Part shown: piece after piece, positions 1 to 8,028 of the stretch | Layout of the letters: the number at the start of each line of letters is the position of its first letter | How positions within the stretch are numbered: position 1 is the stretch's first letter | Assembly (NCBI RefSeq): GCF_014203225.1 | Contig: NZ_JACHIO010000027.1 | Span: 1-64,000, forward strand | Direction of reading: 5' to 3' | Length of the DNA: 64,000 nucleotides | From: Granulicella mallensis | GTDB lineage: Bacteria > Acidobacteriota > Terriglobia > Terriglobales > Acidobacteriaceae | Notes under the pieces: generated by a model | What the model saw: only the letters and a program-made list of their open reading frames with translations | Told to the model about the DNA's origin: nothing | Databases searched by the model: none | Program-made: the position numbers and the translations under genes

Positions 1-225
1 TTTTTTTTTTTTTTGCGGGCTCCCGGGTTTTTGGCACAAAGGCGTAGGGTCGGGGCCCCCCCCGCTCCAAACCTTTTTTTTTTCTCGCCTTTTGGTCTGC
101 CGCAGGCCCCCCCCCCCCACGACAAAAGGGGGAACTTGGAGAGCACCTTATCGGCACGGTTGAAACCGTGCCCTTCCGTTCGTACCACTAGCGAAAACGC
201 TATAGTCCAACCAGGGAGAACCCAT
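1..225. other. Low-quality contig end and leader of first gene
   Basis: The first 120 bases hold a run of 14 T, a run of 10 T and C runs of up to 11, a pattern of homopolymer inflation seen at unpolished contig ends rather than in real coding DNA of this GC content. From about 150 the sequence looks normal; a small palindrome ACGGTTGAAACCGT lies near 158-171, just after CACCTTATCGGCA, which recurs near 43970. The frame of the first gene is open back to base 13, but no reliable coding is seen before the TTG at 226. Confidence 0.6.
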
Positions 226-3200
226 TTGCCGAACACGATCGCCGCACTTGCGCTTGGCATTTCTTCAACACGGCTCAGTGCCTTCGATCTAACGCTGGTG
301 GCGATCTACCTCATAGGCATCACGCTCTTCGGCCTGCGCTTCCGCGGCAAGTCCGGCGGCGCGAAAGCGGACCGTTCGCTCAAAAACTACTTCCTCGCCA
401 ATAACACGATTCCCTGGTGGGCCATCGCGCTCTCCATCGTGTCGGCCGAGACGTCCACACTCACCATCATCTCCATCCCCGGCGTCGCCTTCGCCGGGGA
501 CTTCGGCTTCCTGCAGGTCGTCATCGGCTACATGCTGGGCCGCATCGTCGTGGCGGCGCTGTTCCTGCCGCGTTACTTCGCGGGCGAGATGCTCACCGCC
601 TATCAACTCATCGACCAGCGCTTCGGCCCCGTGCTGCACAAGGTAACGGCGGCCCTCTTCCTGCTGACACGCGCCGCCGCCGAAGGCGTGCGCGTCTTCG
701 CGGTCTCCATCGTCGTCGGCATCGCCATAGGCACCCGCGACATCCTGAGCATCGCCATCATCTCCGCCCTGACGCTGCTCTATACCTTTGAAGGCGGCAT
801 GGCAGCGGTCATCTGGACCGACGTCGTGCAGATGGCGATCTACGTCGGCGGCACGCTCGTCGCTCTGCTCACGCTGGGCTCTCACGTCAACGGAGGCTGG
901 GCTCATATCCATGCCGTAGCCTCAGCCGCGGGCAAGTTCCACATGCTCGACTTCAGCATGAACCTTACGAAGAACTACACCTTCTGGGCCGGCGTGCTCG
1001 GCGGAACATTCCTGACGATGGCCTCGCACGGCACCGACCAGTTGATGGTGCAGCGCATGCTGGCCGCACGCAACCTGCGCGAATCTCGCCTGGCCATCCT
1101 CAGCTCCGGCGTCGTGATCTTTGCGCAGTTCGCGTTCTTCCTGCTAATCGGCGTGGGGCTCTATGTGTTCTACGGCCAGCATCCCGCGACCTTCGCCAGC
1201 TCCGACCGCATCTTCCCGACCTTCATCGTTCGCGAGATGCCGATAGGCATCGCCGGTCTGCTCGTCGCGGCGATCCTCGCGGCGGCGATGTCGAATCTCT
1301 CCGCCGCGCTCAACTCCTTATCGTCAACCACCGTCGTCGACTTCTACATGCACCTGCGCCCGCAGGCCGACGATCGCGAACGAGCGATCATTTCGAAGTC
1401 TTCGACGGTGCTGTGGGCGCTGGTGCTCTTCGCCATTGCGGTCTACTCGGTCGGTGTCGGAGGCAAGGGGCATGTGGTCGAGATCGGCCTCTCCATCGCA
1501 TCGGTCGCCTACGGCTGCCTGCTGGGAGTCTTCCTGCTCGGCACCCTCACCCGCTTCGCCACCGAGATCGGAGCGATCATCGGCATGGTCTGCGGCTTCG
1601 CCCTGAATCTCTGGCTCTGGCAAGGAGTGTTTCCCGTGCATCTTGGTTCTATCACTGTCCCGCATGTTGCCTTCACCTGGTACGTCCTCATCGGTGCCCT
1701 CGCGACCTTTGCCATCGGCTCCCTCTCCAGTCTCATCTTCCGCAAGCAATCGCAGCAGAGCCGCATGGCTCTAGCCAACGCACTACCGCTCCTGTTCTTG
1801 CCTTTGCTTTTCTTGTTGTCATTCCGAGGCGTAGCCGAGGAACCTGCTGTCCGCCAGGGACCAGCACCCATGCAGACCACCACCGCCGACTTCACCCCCA
1901 TCTCCACGCTCCTCAACGACGCCATCGCCGCGCATAAACTCCCCGGTGCTGTCGTCGTGGTGGGCCACGGCGGCCACATCGTCTTCAAGCAGGCCTACGG
2001 CGTTCGCAAGCTCGCCGGAGAACCCGGCCTCGACGGCAACCCCTCCCCCGCCGAACCCATGACCGAAGACACGATCTTCGACATGGCCTCGCTCACCAAG
2101 TGCCTCTCCACCGCCACCGCCGTAATGCAGCTCTACGAGCAGGGCAAGCTGCAGTTCGACGACCCCATCCAGAAGTACCTGCCCGCGTTCAATGCCACGA
2201 ATGACGCCCAGCGCGCGCAGGTGACGATCCGCATGCTGCTCACCCACACCTCCGGCGAAGCTCCCGACGTCAACCAGAAGGACGCCTGGGGACTGGCAGC
2301 ACCGGACAAAGCCGAAGGCTTCCACCGTGCGCTTACAACGCCGCTACAGTCCGCGCCGGGCGCAGTATTCCGCTATTCGGATATCAACTTCATCCTGCTC
2401 GGCGACCTCGTTGAAACGCTCAGCGGCGAATCGCTCGATGTCTACGCGCAGGAGCACATCTACAAGCCGCTGGGGATGACGGAGACCCGCTATCTTCCTC
2501 TCGCAAAGGCCTGCGGCCCGCATCAAGTCATCGGCTCCGCCATTGCATGGCAGCGCACACCGCCGGGGCATATGCTGTTCGCCTGCCCCCAGGGAGACTG
2601 GAGCACCTCGCTCCTGTCGCGCATCGCTCCTACCGCGCACGATGATGAAGGCAAATCCGATCCTGCCACCAACCCCGACTTCGATCGTCTGCTGCGCGGC
2701 TCGGTACACGATCCCAGCACCCGCCGCATGGGAGGCGTCGCAGGCCACGCCGGCGTCTTCTCCACCGCCGCCGACGTCTCGCTCTTCGCCCAGGGCTTAC
2801 TGGATCGTCTCGCGGGCCGCCCCAGCAACTTCCCGCTGAAGCAATCGACGCTCGAGCTAATGACCACCCCCGAGCAGCCTGGGCACAACTCCCAGCAGCT
2901 CACCAAAGCCAATGCAGCTGAGCGTGCAGCTATCGCCGCAGGAATGAAGCCATCGGCTCCACTGCTGGCGCCGATGTATCCCGCCATCAAAGAGCAGGAC
3001 CTGCGCGGCTACGGCTGGGACATCGATACAGCCTTCTCCAAGCCACGCGGCAGTGTCTTTCCCATCGGCAGCTTCGGACACACCGGCTTTACCGGCACCA
3101 CGCTCTGGATGGACCCCGGCTCCAACACCTATGTCATTCTGCTGGCAAACGCGATCCATCCGCGCGGCAATCCGCCAATCTCGAATCTGCGCGGTGAGTT

Positions 3201-4635
3201 CGCCTCTGCTGCCGCCAAGGCTCTTCATCTCTACGAGTCAGGAACCACTGCCGGCATCCCATCCTCCCACACGCTCACCGGCATCGATGTCCTCGAGCAA
3301 ACCCACAACGCCGCGCTGCGCGAACTCGCGAGCAGACATCACGGGCAAGCCCGTCTTGGGCTCCTCACCAACCAGACAGGCCTCGACAGTCAGGGCCGGA
3401 GAACGGTAGACATCCTCCACAGCCCTGACCTCAGCGAAGACAAGATCCACCTCGTCACGCTCTTCTCTCCCGAGCACGGCATCTTCGGCAAACAGGACAC
3501 CACCTCCATCGCCGCGGAAGTCGACCCTGCCACGGGCCTGCACGTCACCAGCCTCTACGGCGCGAAAGATGTAGACCGCCGTCCTTCGCACGAGCAGTTG
3601 AAAGATCTCGACGCCGTGGTGATCGACCTGCAGGATGCTGGAGTTCGTTTCTACACCTACGAAGCCGTCACCGGATACTTCCTCGAAGCTGCCGCACGCG
3701 AGAAGAACGAGTTCCACCACGACCTCGAGATCCTCGTGCTCGACCGTCCGAACCTCATCGGCGGCGAGCAAGTGCAGGGACCCATCTCTGACGCGGGTCT
3801 TGAGTCCTACACCGATTACATGCCGCTCCCCGTGCGCAACGGGCTCACGCTGGGCGAGCTCGCGCAGTACATCAACGGTGAAGCGACCTCGACGCTCACG
3901 CATACCGACGCGCTCTTCGCCCCCACAGAGCCTGCACAAAATACAAGCAGCCCACGCGCCACCCATACGCCGTCCCGACCGTTCAAGGCTGCGGCCTCCG
4001 GCAAAGGGCTCGGCGCACACCTTACCGTGATTCCAATGCAGCATTGGACACGAGCTGCATACTTCGACGAAACAGGCCTGCCCTGGGTCAATCCCAGTCC
4101 CAACCTGCGCAGCGTGACCGCCGCGACACTCTATCCGGGGATCGGACTTCTGGAGACGACCAACGTCTCCGTAGGACGCGGCACCGCAACGCCCTTCGAA
4201 CTCTTCGGCGCGGGTGTGCCTGCCAGAGACTCGAAGACCGGCGCACAGAAGCCTGCCTGGTTTAAAGCCGCCGACGTTGCGGCAGCTCTCAATGCGCGGA
4301 ATATTCCCGGCGTGACATTCACCGCAACAACAGCCGCGATCGCCGAAGACACCAACCACTACCCCTTCCACGCCCAGACAATCGAAGCGGTGCGCGTGAC
4401 TCTCACCGACCGCAAAGCACTCGACTCCCCCGCAATGGGCATCGAGATTCTCAGCGTGCTGCATCGCTTATACCCTGAGCAGTTTCAAGTGGAGAAAGCC
4501 ATGCGTCTCGTCGTGAATCGCGCCACCATGGACGCCCTCGAACGTGGCGATGATCCACGCACGATAGTCGCATCATGGCAGCCTTCTCTCCACGACTTCA
4601 TGGACCGGCGTGCGGCTTATTTGCTCTATCAATAA
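226..4635 (+). CDS. Symporter / serine hydrolase / NamZ three-part fusion
   Basis: Single open frame of 1469 residues. Residues about 10-520 are a sodium:solute symporter (SSS family) with about 13 membrane spans. Residues about 545-1010 are a class C beta-lactamase-fold serine hydrolase with SLTK (Ser622, Lys625), YSD (Tyr717) and HTG (His952). Residues about 1020-1469 are a DUF1343/NamZ domain with FSPEHG (Glu1083), the acidic residue expected for exo-beta-N-acetylmuramidases. In Bacillus subtilis AmiE (same hydrolase fold) and NamZ act in one pathway releasing N-acetylmuramic acid, so transport plus two hydrolytic steps may be joined here; the substrate is inferred. The TTG at 226 is chosen because AGGGAGA precedes it by about 6 bases; the frame is open further upstream into poor sequence. 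An alternative is a separate hydrolase start at ATG 1765, but no stop separates the parts. Confidence 0.75.
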   Translation: MPNTIAALALGISSTRLSAFDLTLVAIYLIGITLFGLRFRGKSGGAKADRSLKNYFLANNTIPWWAIALSIVSAETSTLTIISIPGVAFAGDFGFLQVVIGYMLGRIVVAALFLPRYFAGEMLTAYQLIDQRFGPVLHKVTAALFLLTRAAAEGVRVFAVSIVVGIAIGTRDILSIAIISALTLLYTFEGGMAAVIWTDVVQMAIYVGGTLVALLTLGSHVNGGWAHIHAVASAAGKFHMLDFSMNLTKNYTFWAGVLGGTFLTMASHGTDQLMVQRMLAARNLRESRLAILSSGVVIFAQFAFFLLIGVGLYVFYGQHPATFASSDRIFPTFIVREMPIGIAGLLVAAILAAAMSNLSAALNSLSSTTVVDFYMHLRPQADDRERAIISKSSTVLWALVLFAIAVYSVGVGGKGHVVEIGLSIASVAYGCLLGVFLLGTLTRFATEIGAIIGMVCGFALNLWLWQGVFPVHLGSITVPHVAFTWYVLIGALATFAIGSLSSLIFRKQSQQSRMALANALPLLFLPLLFLLSFRGVAEEPAVRQGPAPMQTTTADFTPISTLLNDAIAAHKLPGAVVVVGHGGHIVFKQAYGVRKLAGEPGLDGNPSPAEPMTEDTIFDMASLTKCLSTATAVMQLYEQGKLQFDDPIQKYLPAFNATNDAQRAQVTIRMLLTHTSGEAPDVNQKDAWGLAAPDKAEGFHRALTTPLQSAPGAVFRYSDINFILLGDLVETLSGESLDVYAQEHIYKPLGMTETRYLPLAKACGPHQVIGSAIAWQRTPPGHMLFACPQGDWSTSLLSRIAPTAHDDEGKSDPATNPDFDRLLRGSVHDPSTRRMGGVAGHAGVFSTAADVSLFAQGLLDRLAGRPSNFPLKQSTLELMTTPEQPGHNSQQLTKANAAERAAIAAGMKPSAPLLAPMYPAIKEQDLRGYGWDIDTAFSKPRGSVFPIGSFGHTGFTGTTLWMDPGSNTYVILLANAIHPRGNPPISNLRGEFASAAAKALHLYESGTTAGIPSSHTLTGIDVLEQTHNAALRELASRHHGQARLGLLTNQTGLDSQGRRTVDILHSPDLSEDKIHLVTLFSPEHGIFGKQDTTSIAAEVDPATGLHVTSLYGAKDVDRRPSHEQLKDLDAVVIDLQDAGVRFYTYEAVTGYFLEAAAREKNEFHHDLEILVLDRPNLIGGEQVQGPISDAGLESYTDYMPLPVRNGLTLGELAQYINGEATSTLTHTDALFAPTEPAQNTSSPRATHTPSRPFKAAASGKGLGAHLTVIPMQHWTRAAYFDETGLPWVNPSPNLRSVTAATLYPGIGLLETTNVSVGRGTATPFELFGAGVPARDSKTGAQKPAWFKAADVAAALNARNIPGVTFTATTAAIAEDTNHYPFHAQTIEAVRVTLTDRKALDSPAMGIEILSVLHRLYPEQFQVEKAMRLVVNRATMDALERGDDPRTIVASWQPSLHDFMDRRAAYLLYQ
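1797..1862 (+). repeat. Single arm of palindromic repeat inside the fusion gene
   Basis: This stretch matches one arm of the long palindromes at 38907-39104 and 60647-60846: TTTGCTTTTC, then TTGTCATTCCGAG, then GAACCTGCTGTC. A similar arm lies at 36215-36258. Here the second arm is absent and the repeat is read in frame, giving the hydrophobic LPLLFLLSF followed by RGVAEEPAVRQ between the symporter and hydrolase domains. Confidence 0.8.
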
Positions 4636-4663
4636 ATGGAGCTTTCAGCCCTTTGCTTTTGTT

Positions 4664-4892
4664 GTTGCTTGTTTTTCGTCGTCATCCTGAGCCGTAGGCG
4701 AAGGACCCCCGCATTTTGTGGCGGCACGTATGCAAAGCGCACCACAAGCGCTGAGGCGTTTCGCTTTGCGCCCGTGGCCGCACAGACGAGAAGCGCACTA
4801 CAAACATTAACGGGTTTCGCCTGGCGTTCGTGGTGGCATCAATGCGGGGGTCCTTCGCCTACGGCTCAGGATGACGACGAAAAACAAGCAAC
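4664..4892. repeat. Perfect 52-bp inverted repeat element (GTCATCC family)
   Basis: Arms 4664-4715 and 4841-4892 are exact reverse complements over 52 bases, centred on GTCATCCTGAGC and GAAGGACCCCC, with a 125-base middle. The element fills most of the 412-base gap between the fusion gene and the DUF4126 gene. Short open frames across it are not credible genes. As RNA it would form a very stable hairpin and could end transcription from the left. Confidence 0.9.
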
Positions 4893-5047
4893 GACGAAAA
4901 ACAAACAACAACCTCAGGCTCGACTAGCCAGCAAGCTAAAAACCTTCTGGCCCTCTCCCTCAACTCGCTGTAGGATGGGTCAGCCTTAAACTACATCCAC
5001 TGCAGGCAGTCAGGCTGAATAAGAACTCCACATCAAAGGAGACCCCC

Positions 5048-5509
5048 ATGCACGTGATCATCCTCGCACTCCTGATCGGCATCATCGCCGGACTCCGCGC
5101 CTTTACCGCTCCTACCGCCGTAAGCTGGGCTGCACGCTGCGGTCTGCTTCCCCTCGCAGGCACGCATCTGGCCTTCCTCGGTAACCTCATCACGGTCTGC
5201 ATCCTCACGCTCCTTGCCTTGTTTGAGCTGGTCAATGACAAGCTGCCCAAGACTCCCAGCCGCAAAGCTCCTCCCTCGTTCATCGTGCGTATCGTCTTCG
5301 GAGCCTTCTCCGGTGCGGCCATCGGTCTGGGCGTTGGTTCCGTCTGGACCGGCATGGTCTGCGGCGCCATCGGAGCGGTCATCGGAACCCTGGGTGGTGC
5401 CGCCGTTCGCGGCGCACTCGCCGCGGCCTTCGGCAAGGATCTCCCAGCGGCTCTGCTGGAAGACGCCGTCGCCATCGTTGGCAGCTATCTCATCGTGACG
5501 CACATCTAA
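5048..5509 (+). CDS. DUF4126 family membrane protein
   Basis: A 153-residue, very hydrophobic protein with about four membrane segments (roughly 3-20, 40-62, 80-105, 112-150) and many small residues (GAFSGAAIG, GAIGAVIGTLGGAA) that suggest tight helix packing. The start with MHVIILALL and the central SRKAPPSF loop fit the DUF4126 family, whose function is unknown. AAAGGAG lies about 7 bases before the ATG. It sits 46 bases before the flavoprotein gene on the same strand and may be co-transcribed with it. Confidence 0.75.
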   Translation: MHVIILALLIGIIAGLRAFTAPTAVSWAARCGLLPLAGTHLAFLGNLITVCILTLLALFELVNDKLPKTPSRKAPPSFIVRIVFGAFSGAAIGLGVGSVWTGMVCGAIGAVIGTLGGAAVRGALAAAFGKDLPAALLEDAVAIVGSYLIVTHI

Positions 5510-5555
5510 CGAAACGGAAGAAAGCAAAACTACCAACCGCAGGAAGCAGGAAACG

Positions 5556-6932
5556 ATGCAGACGTTCGACGCCATCATCATTGGGGCCGGTCAGGCCGGC
5601 CCCTCGCTCGCCAGCCGCCTTACAGAAGCAGGCATGACCGTCGCCTTCGTGGAGCGCAAACTCTTCGGCGGAACCTGCGTCAACACAGGCTGCACCCCGA
5701 CGAAGGCCATGGTCGCCAGCGCCTACGCAGCCCACACCGCCCGCCGCGCGGCAGAGTATGGTGTCAAGCTCAACGGCCCCGTCGAAATCGATATGAAGGC
5801 CGTCATCGCGCGCCGCGAAGCGATCGTCGCGAAGTCACGAAACGGCGTCGAGAACTCCCTGCGCAAGAATCCGCGCTGCACCGTCTTCACCGGCACCGCC
5901 AGCTTTGAATCTCGGCACACAGTCAAGGTCGGAGACGATCGTCTCGAAGCCAAACAGATCTTCCTCAACGTCGGCGGACGTGCCACAATCCCCAACTTCC
6001 CCGGCATCCACGAAGTTCCCTTCCTCACCAACACCAGCCTGCTCGCGCTGGAGACTCTGCCCAAACATCTCATCATCGTGGGCGGCAGTTACATCAGCAT
6101 CGAGTTCGGCCAGATGTATCGCCGCTTCGGCAGCGAAGTGACGATCATCGAGAAAGCCTCACGGCTCGTACAGCACGAGGATGAAGACGTCTCCGCGGCC
6201 GTGCTCGACATCCTGCAGGGCGAAGGCATCCATGTTCGACTGGACGCCGAGTGCATCAGCCTTGCCCCGCACGACGAGGGAGTCAGCGTAGGCGTGCAAT
6301 GCAACAGCGGCGAACCTGCGTCCGTCGGATCGCATGTGCTGCTCGCCGTAGGACGCACGCCCAACACACAGGACCTCGGCCTGGAGCGCGCCGGCGTAGC
6401 CACCGACGAACGCGGCTACGTCCTCGTCGACGATCAGCTTCACACCAACGTCGAAGGCATCTATGCCATGGGTGACTGCAACGGCAAGGGAGCTTTCACC
6501 CACACGGCCTACAACGACTTCGAGATCGTCGCCGCCAACCTGCTCGACAACGATCCCCGTCGCGTCAGCGATCGCATCCCCTGCTACGCGATGTACATGG
6601 ACCCGCCGCTGGCGCGTATCGGCATGAACGAGACGGAGGTCCGCAAGAGCGGCAAGCGCGCTCTCATCGGCACACGGCCGATGACCCGCGTTAACCGCGC
6701 CGTCGAGAAGGGCGAGAGCCTCGGCTTCATGAAGGTGCTGGTCGACGCCGAGAGCAAGAAGATCCTCGGCGCGTCGCTACTGGGTGTCGGTTGCGACGAA
6801 GCCATCCACTGCCTGCTGGACACCATGTACGCGGACGCCCCCTATTCGACCGTCCAACGCGCGGTACATATTCATCCCACGGTGTCGGAGCTGATTCCCA
6901 CCTTGCTGGGGAGCTTGAAGCCGTTGGATTGA
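5556..6932 (+). CDS. FAD-dependent pyridine nucleotide-disulfide oxidoreductase, mercuric-reductase-like
   Basis: 458 residues with the class I disulfide oxidoreductase layout: FAD-binding GAGQAGPSLA near 10-19, redox-active GGTCVNTGC (Cys41, Cys46), NAD(P)-binding region around 170-200 (IIVGGSYISIEFG), second FAD motif YAMGDCNGKGAF near 305, and a dimerisation domain ending with HIHPTVSE, where the His-Pro segment supplies the partner active site. There is no N-terminal heavy-metal domain and no C-terminal Cys pair of true MerA, so mercury reduction is unlikely. Proteins of this group are often named mercuric reductase or SoxF-like oxidoreductase; the natural substrate is not evident. Confidence 0.82.
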   Translation: MQTFDAIIIGAGQAGPSLASRLTEAGMTVAFVERKLFGGTCVNTGCTPTKAMVASAYAAHTARRAAEYGVKLNGPVEIDMKAVIARREAIVAKSRNGVENSLRKNPRCTVFTGTASFESRHTVKVGDDRLEAKQIFLNVGGRATIPNFPGIHEVPFLTNTSLLALETLPKHLIIVGGSYISIEFGQMYRRFGSEVTIIEKASRLVQHEDEDVSAAVLDILQGEGIHVRLDAECISLAPHDEGVSVGVQCNSGEPASVGSHVLLAVGRTPNTQDLGLERAGVATDERGYVLVDDQLHTNVEGIYAMGDCNGKGAFTHTAYNDFEIVAANLLDNDPRRVSDRIPCYAMYMDPPLARIGMNETEVRKSGKRALIGTRPMTRVNRAVEKGESLGFMKVLVDAESKKILGASLLGVGCDEAIHCLLDTMYADAPYSTVQRAVHIHPTVSELIPTLLGSLKPLD

Positions 6933-6981
6933 GGCGGTAATGCGGGTACCTACACAGCATTTTGCTTACCCATCACAGATG

Positions 6982-7202
6982 CGTCATCCTGAGCGGAGCG
7001 TCCCTGCATTTGGGGACGCGGAGTCGAAGGACCCCGAAGGTTTCCATCTTGTCCATGCCTTTCGGACCTTTTCTACCTCAAGCGCTCGAGCCTGAACTTT
7101 CGTACTGGAAAAGGTCCCAAGATCATGGGCAAGATGAAGTCCCTCGGGGTCCTTCGACTACGCAACTCGCAAAAAGCGCGAGGTGCTCCGCTCAGGATGA
7201 CG
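6982..7202. repeat. Palindromic element (GTCATCC family)
   Basis: Outer arms GTCATCCTGAGCGGAGC near 6983 and GCTCCGCTCAGGATGAC near 7185 are reverse complements, and inner arms carrying GTCGAAGGACCCC and GGGGTCCTTCGAC pair as well. It occupies most of the 358-base gap between the convergent flavoprotein and cupredoxin-like genes, so it may stop transcription in both directions. Its core is shared with 4664-4892. Confidence 0.85.
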
Positions 7203-7290
7203 TCTCTGTGGTGAGGTAAAAGTACCTCGATCTTGATTTCAAGCTAAATCGTCTGGGCTGATGCTATGCGCTCGTGCTCAACCAACAACT

Positions 7291-8028
7291 CTAATACGGA
7301 TCCTTCGCCACCGGAGCATAGCTCTCGCCAAATTTATTCTCATGGTGTCCCATAATGTCGCCGCTGGTCTGCAGGCGAAGCGTTCCCAGTTCGTTATCGT
7401 GATCCGTAATTTCAACAGTACGGCTCAACCCATTCAAAAGATCGCGACTGACATTTTCCGCCCAGACGTTCAGCCGATAGCTGCCTGGCGGAACATCATG
7501 CAGCACCACAGCCCCATCGGGCGTCGATACCCCATAGAAGGGAGTGCTGAGAGAAACCACCACAGCGCCCATCTCAGGGTGGATGTTGCAGAAGATGTAG
7601 GAGACGCCTTCCTTGTCGAACTGCACGACGCGGCGCGTGTGGGCTTCGTAGAGGCCTAGGTCGAATCGCTTGCCGTCGAACAGTGAAAACACGTTATGGA
7701 AGAACGGGTCGAGATTGGGAAAGTTGATACTGCTTCCCGTAGGAACCACCAGGATGTGCGGCGTAAACTGCTTGTTCTTCTGCGCCAGCGTGTACACCTG
7801 CTTATGCGGCTCGGGAAGATGCTGCAGCTTCTGCAGCGGCGTGAGCCATACGACCACATCGCCCGATGCAGCATGCATCGGGCTCTCATGCCGATGCTGA
7901 TGCGTCACTTCGACGAGGGCCGTGACCTCCACAACCTCCTGCGCCATCCCGATCGAGACTGCCGCCATCGCGCACAGCACGGCAGCGCTCAACCAACGAA
8001 CATGGATTTTCGTCGCACAAAAGCTCAA
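7291..8028 (-). CDS. Secreted cupredoxin-like / methylamine-utilisation-type protein
   Basis: 245 residues with a signal peptide ending near GMAQ (about 30). The middle (about 95-165) resembles a cupredoxin fold, with IPVGTSINFPN-like text (VVPTGSSINFPNLDPFFHNVFS) and FCNIHPEMGAVV, giving His and Met residues typical of a type 1 copper site. Residues 175-230 look like a small beta-sandwich of the carboxypeptidase-regulatory type (PPGSYRLNVWAE). Such proteins are often labelled methylamine utilisation protein without proof. Its start overlaps the stop of the upstream outer-membrane gene by 4 bases, so it is the last gene of the kinase-porin operon. Copper binding is inferred. Confidence 0.65.
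   Translation of the reverse strand: MSFCATKIHVRWLSAAVLCAMAAVSIGMAQEVVEVTALVEVTHQHRHESPMHAASGDVVVWLTPLQKLQHLPEPHKQVYTLAQKNKQFTPHILVVPTGSSINFPNLDPFFHNVFSLFDGKRFDLGLYEAHTRRVVQFDKEGVSYIFCNIHPEMGAVVVSLSTPFYGVSTPDGAVVLHDVPPGSYRLNVWAENVSRDLLNGLSRTVEITDHDNELGTLRLQTSGDIMGHHENKFGESYAPVAKDPY

Noticed and set aside
13-225. N-terminal extension of the fusion protein
   Set aside because: Composition is dominated by homopolymers and the protein text is not conserved-looking; the TTG at 226 has a good ribosome-binding site.
3238-4464. Long minus-strand frame opposite the NamZ domain
   Set aside because: Shadow of a high-GC coding region; the text is low-complexity and lacks any domain.
4636-4989. A 117-codon open frame after the fusion gene
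   Set aside because: It is read through the 52-bp inverted repeat and reflects repeat sequence, not a protein.
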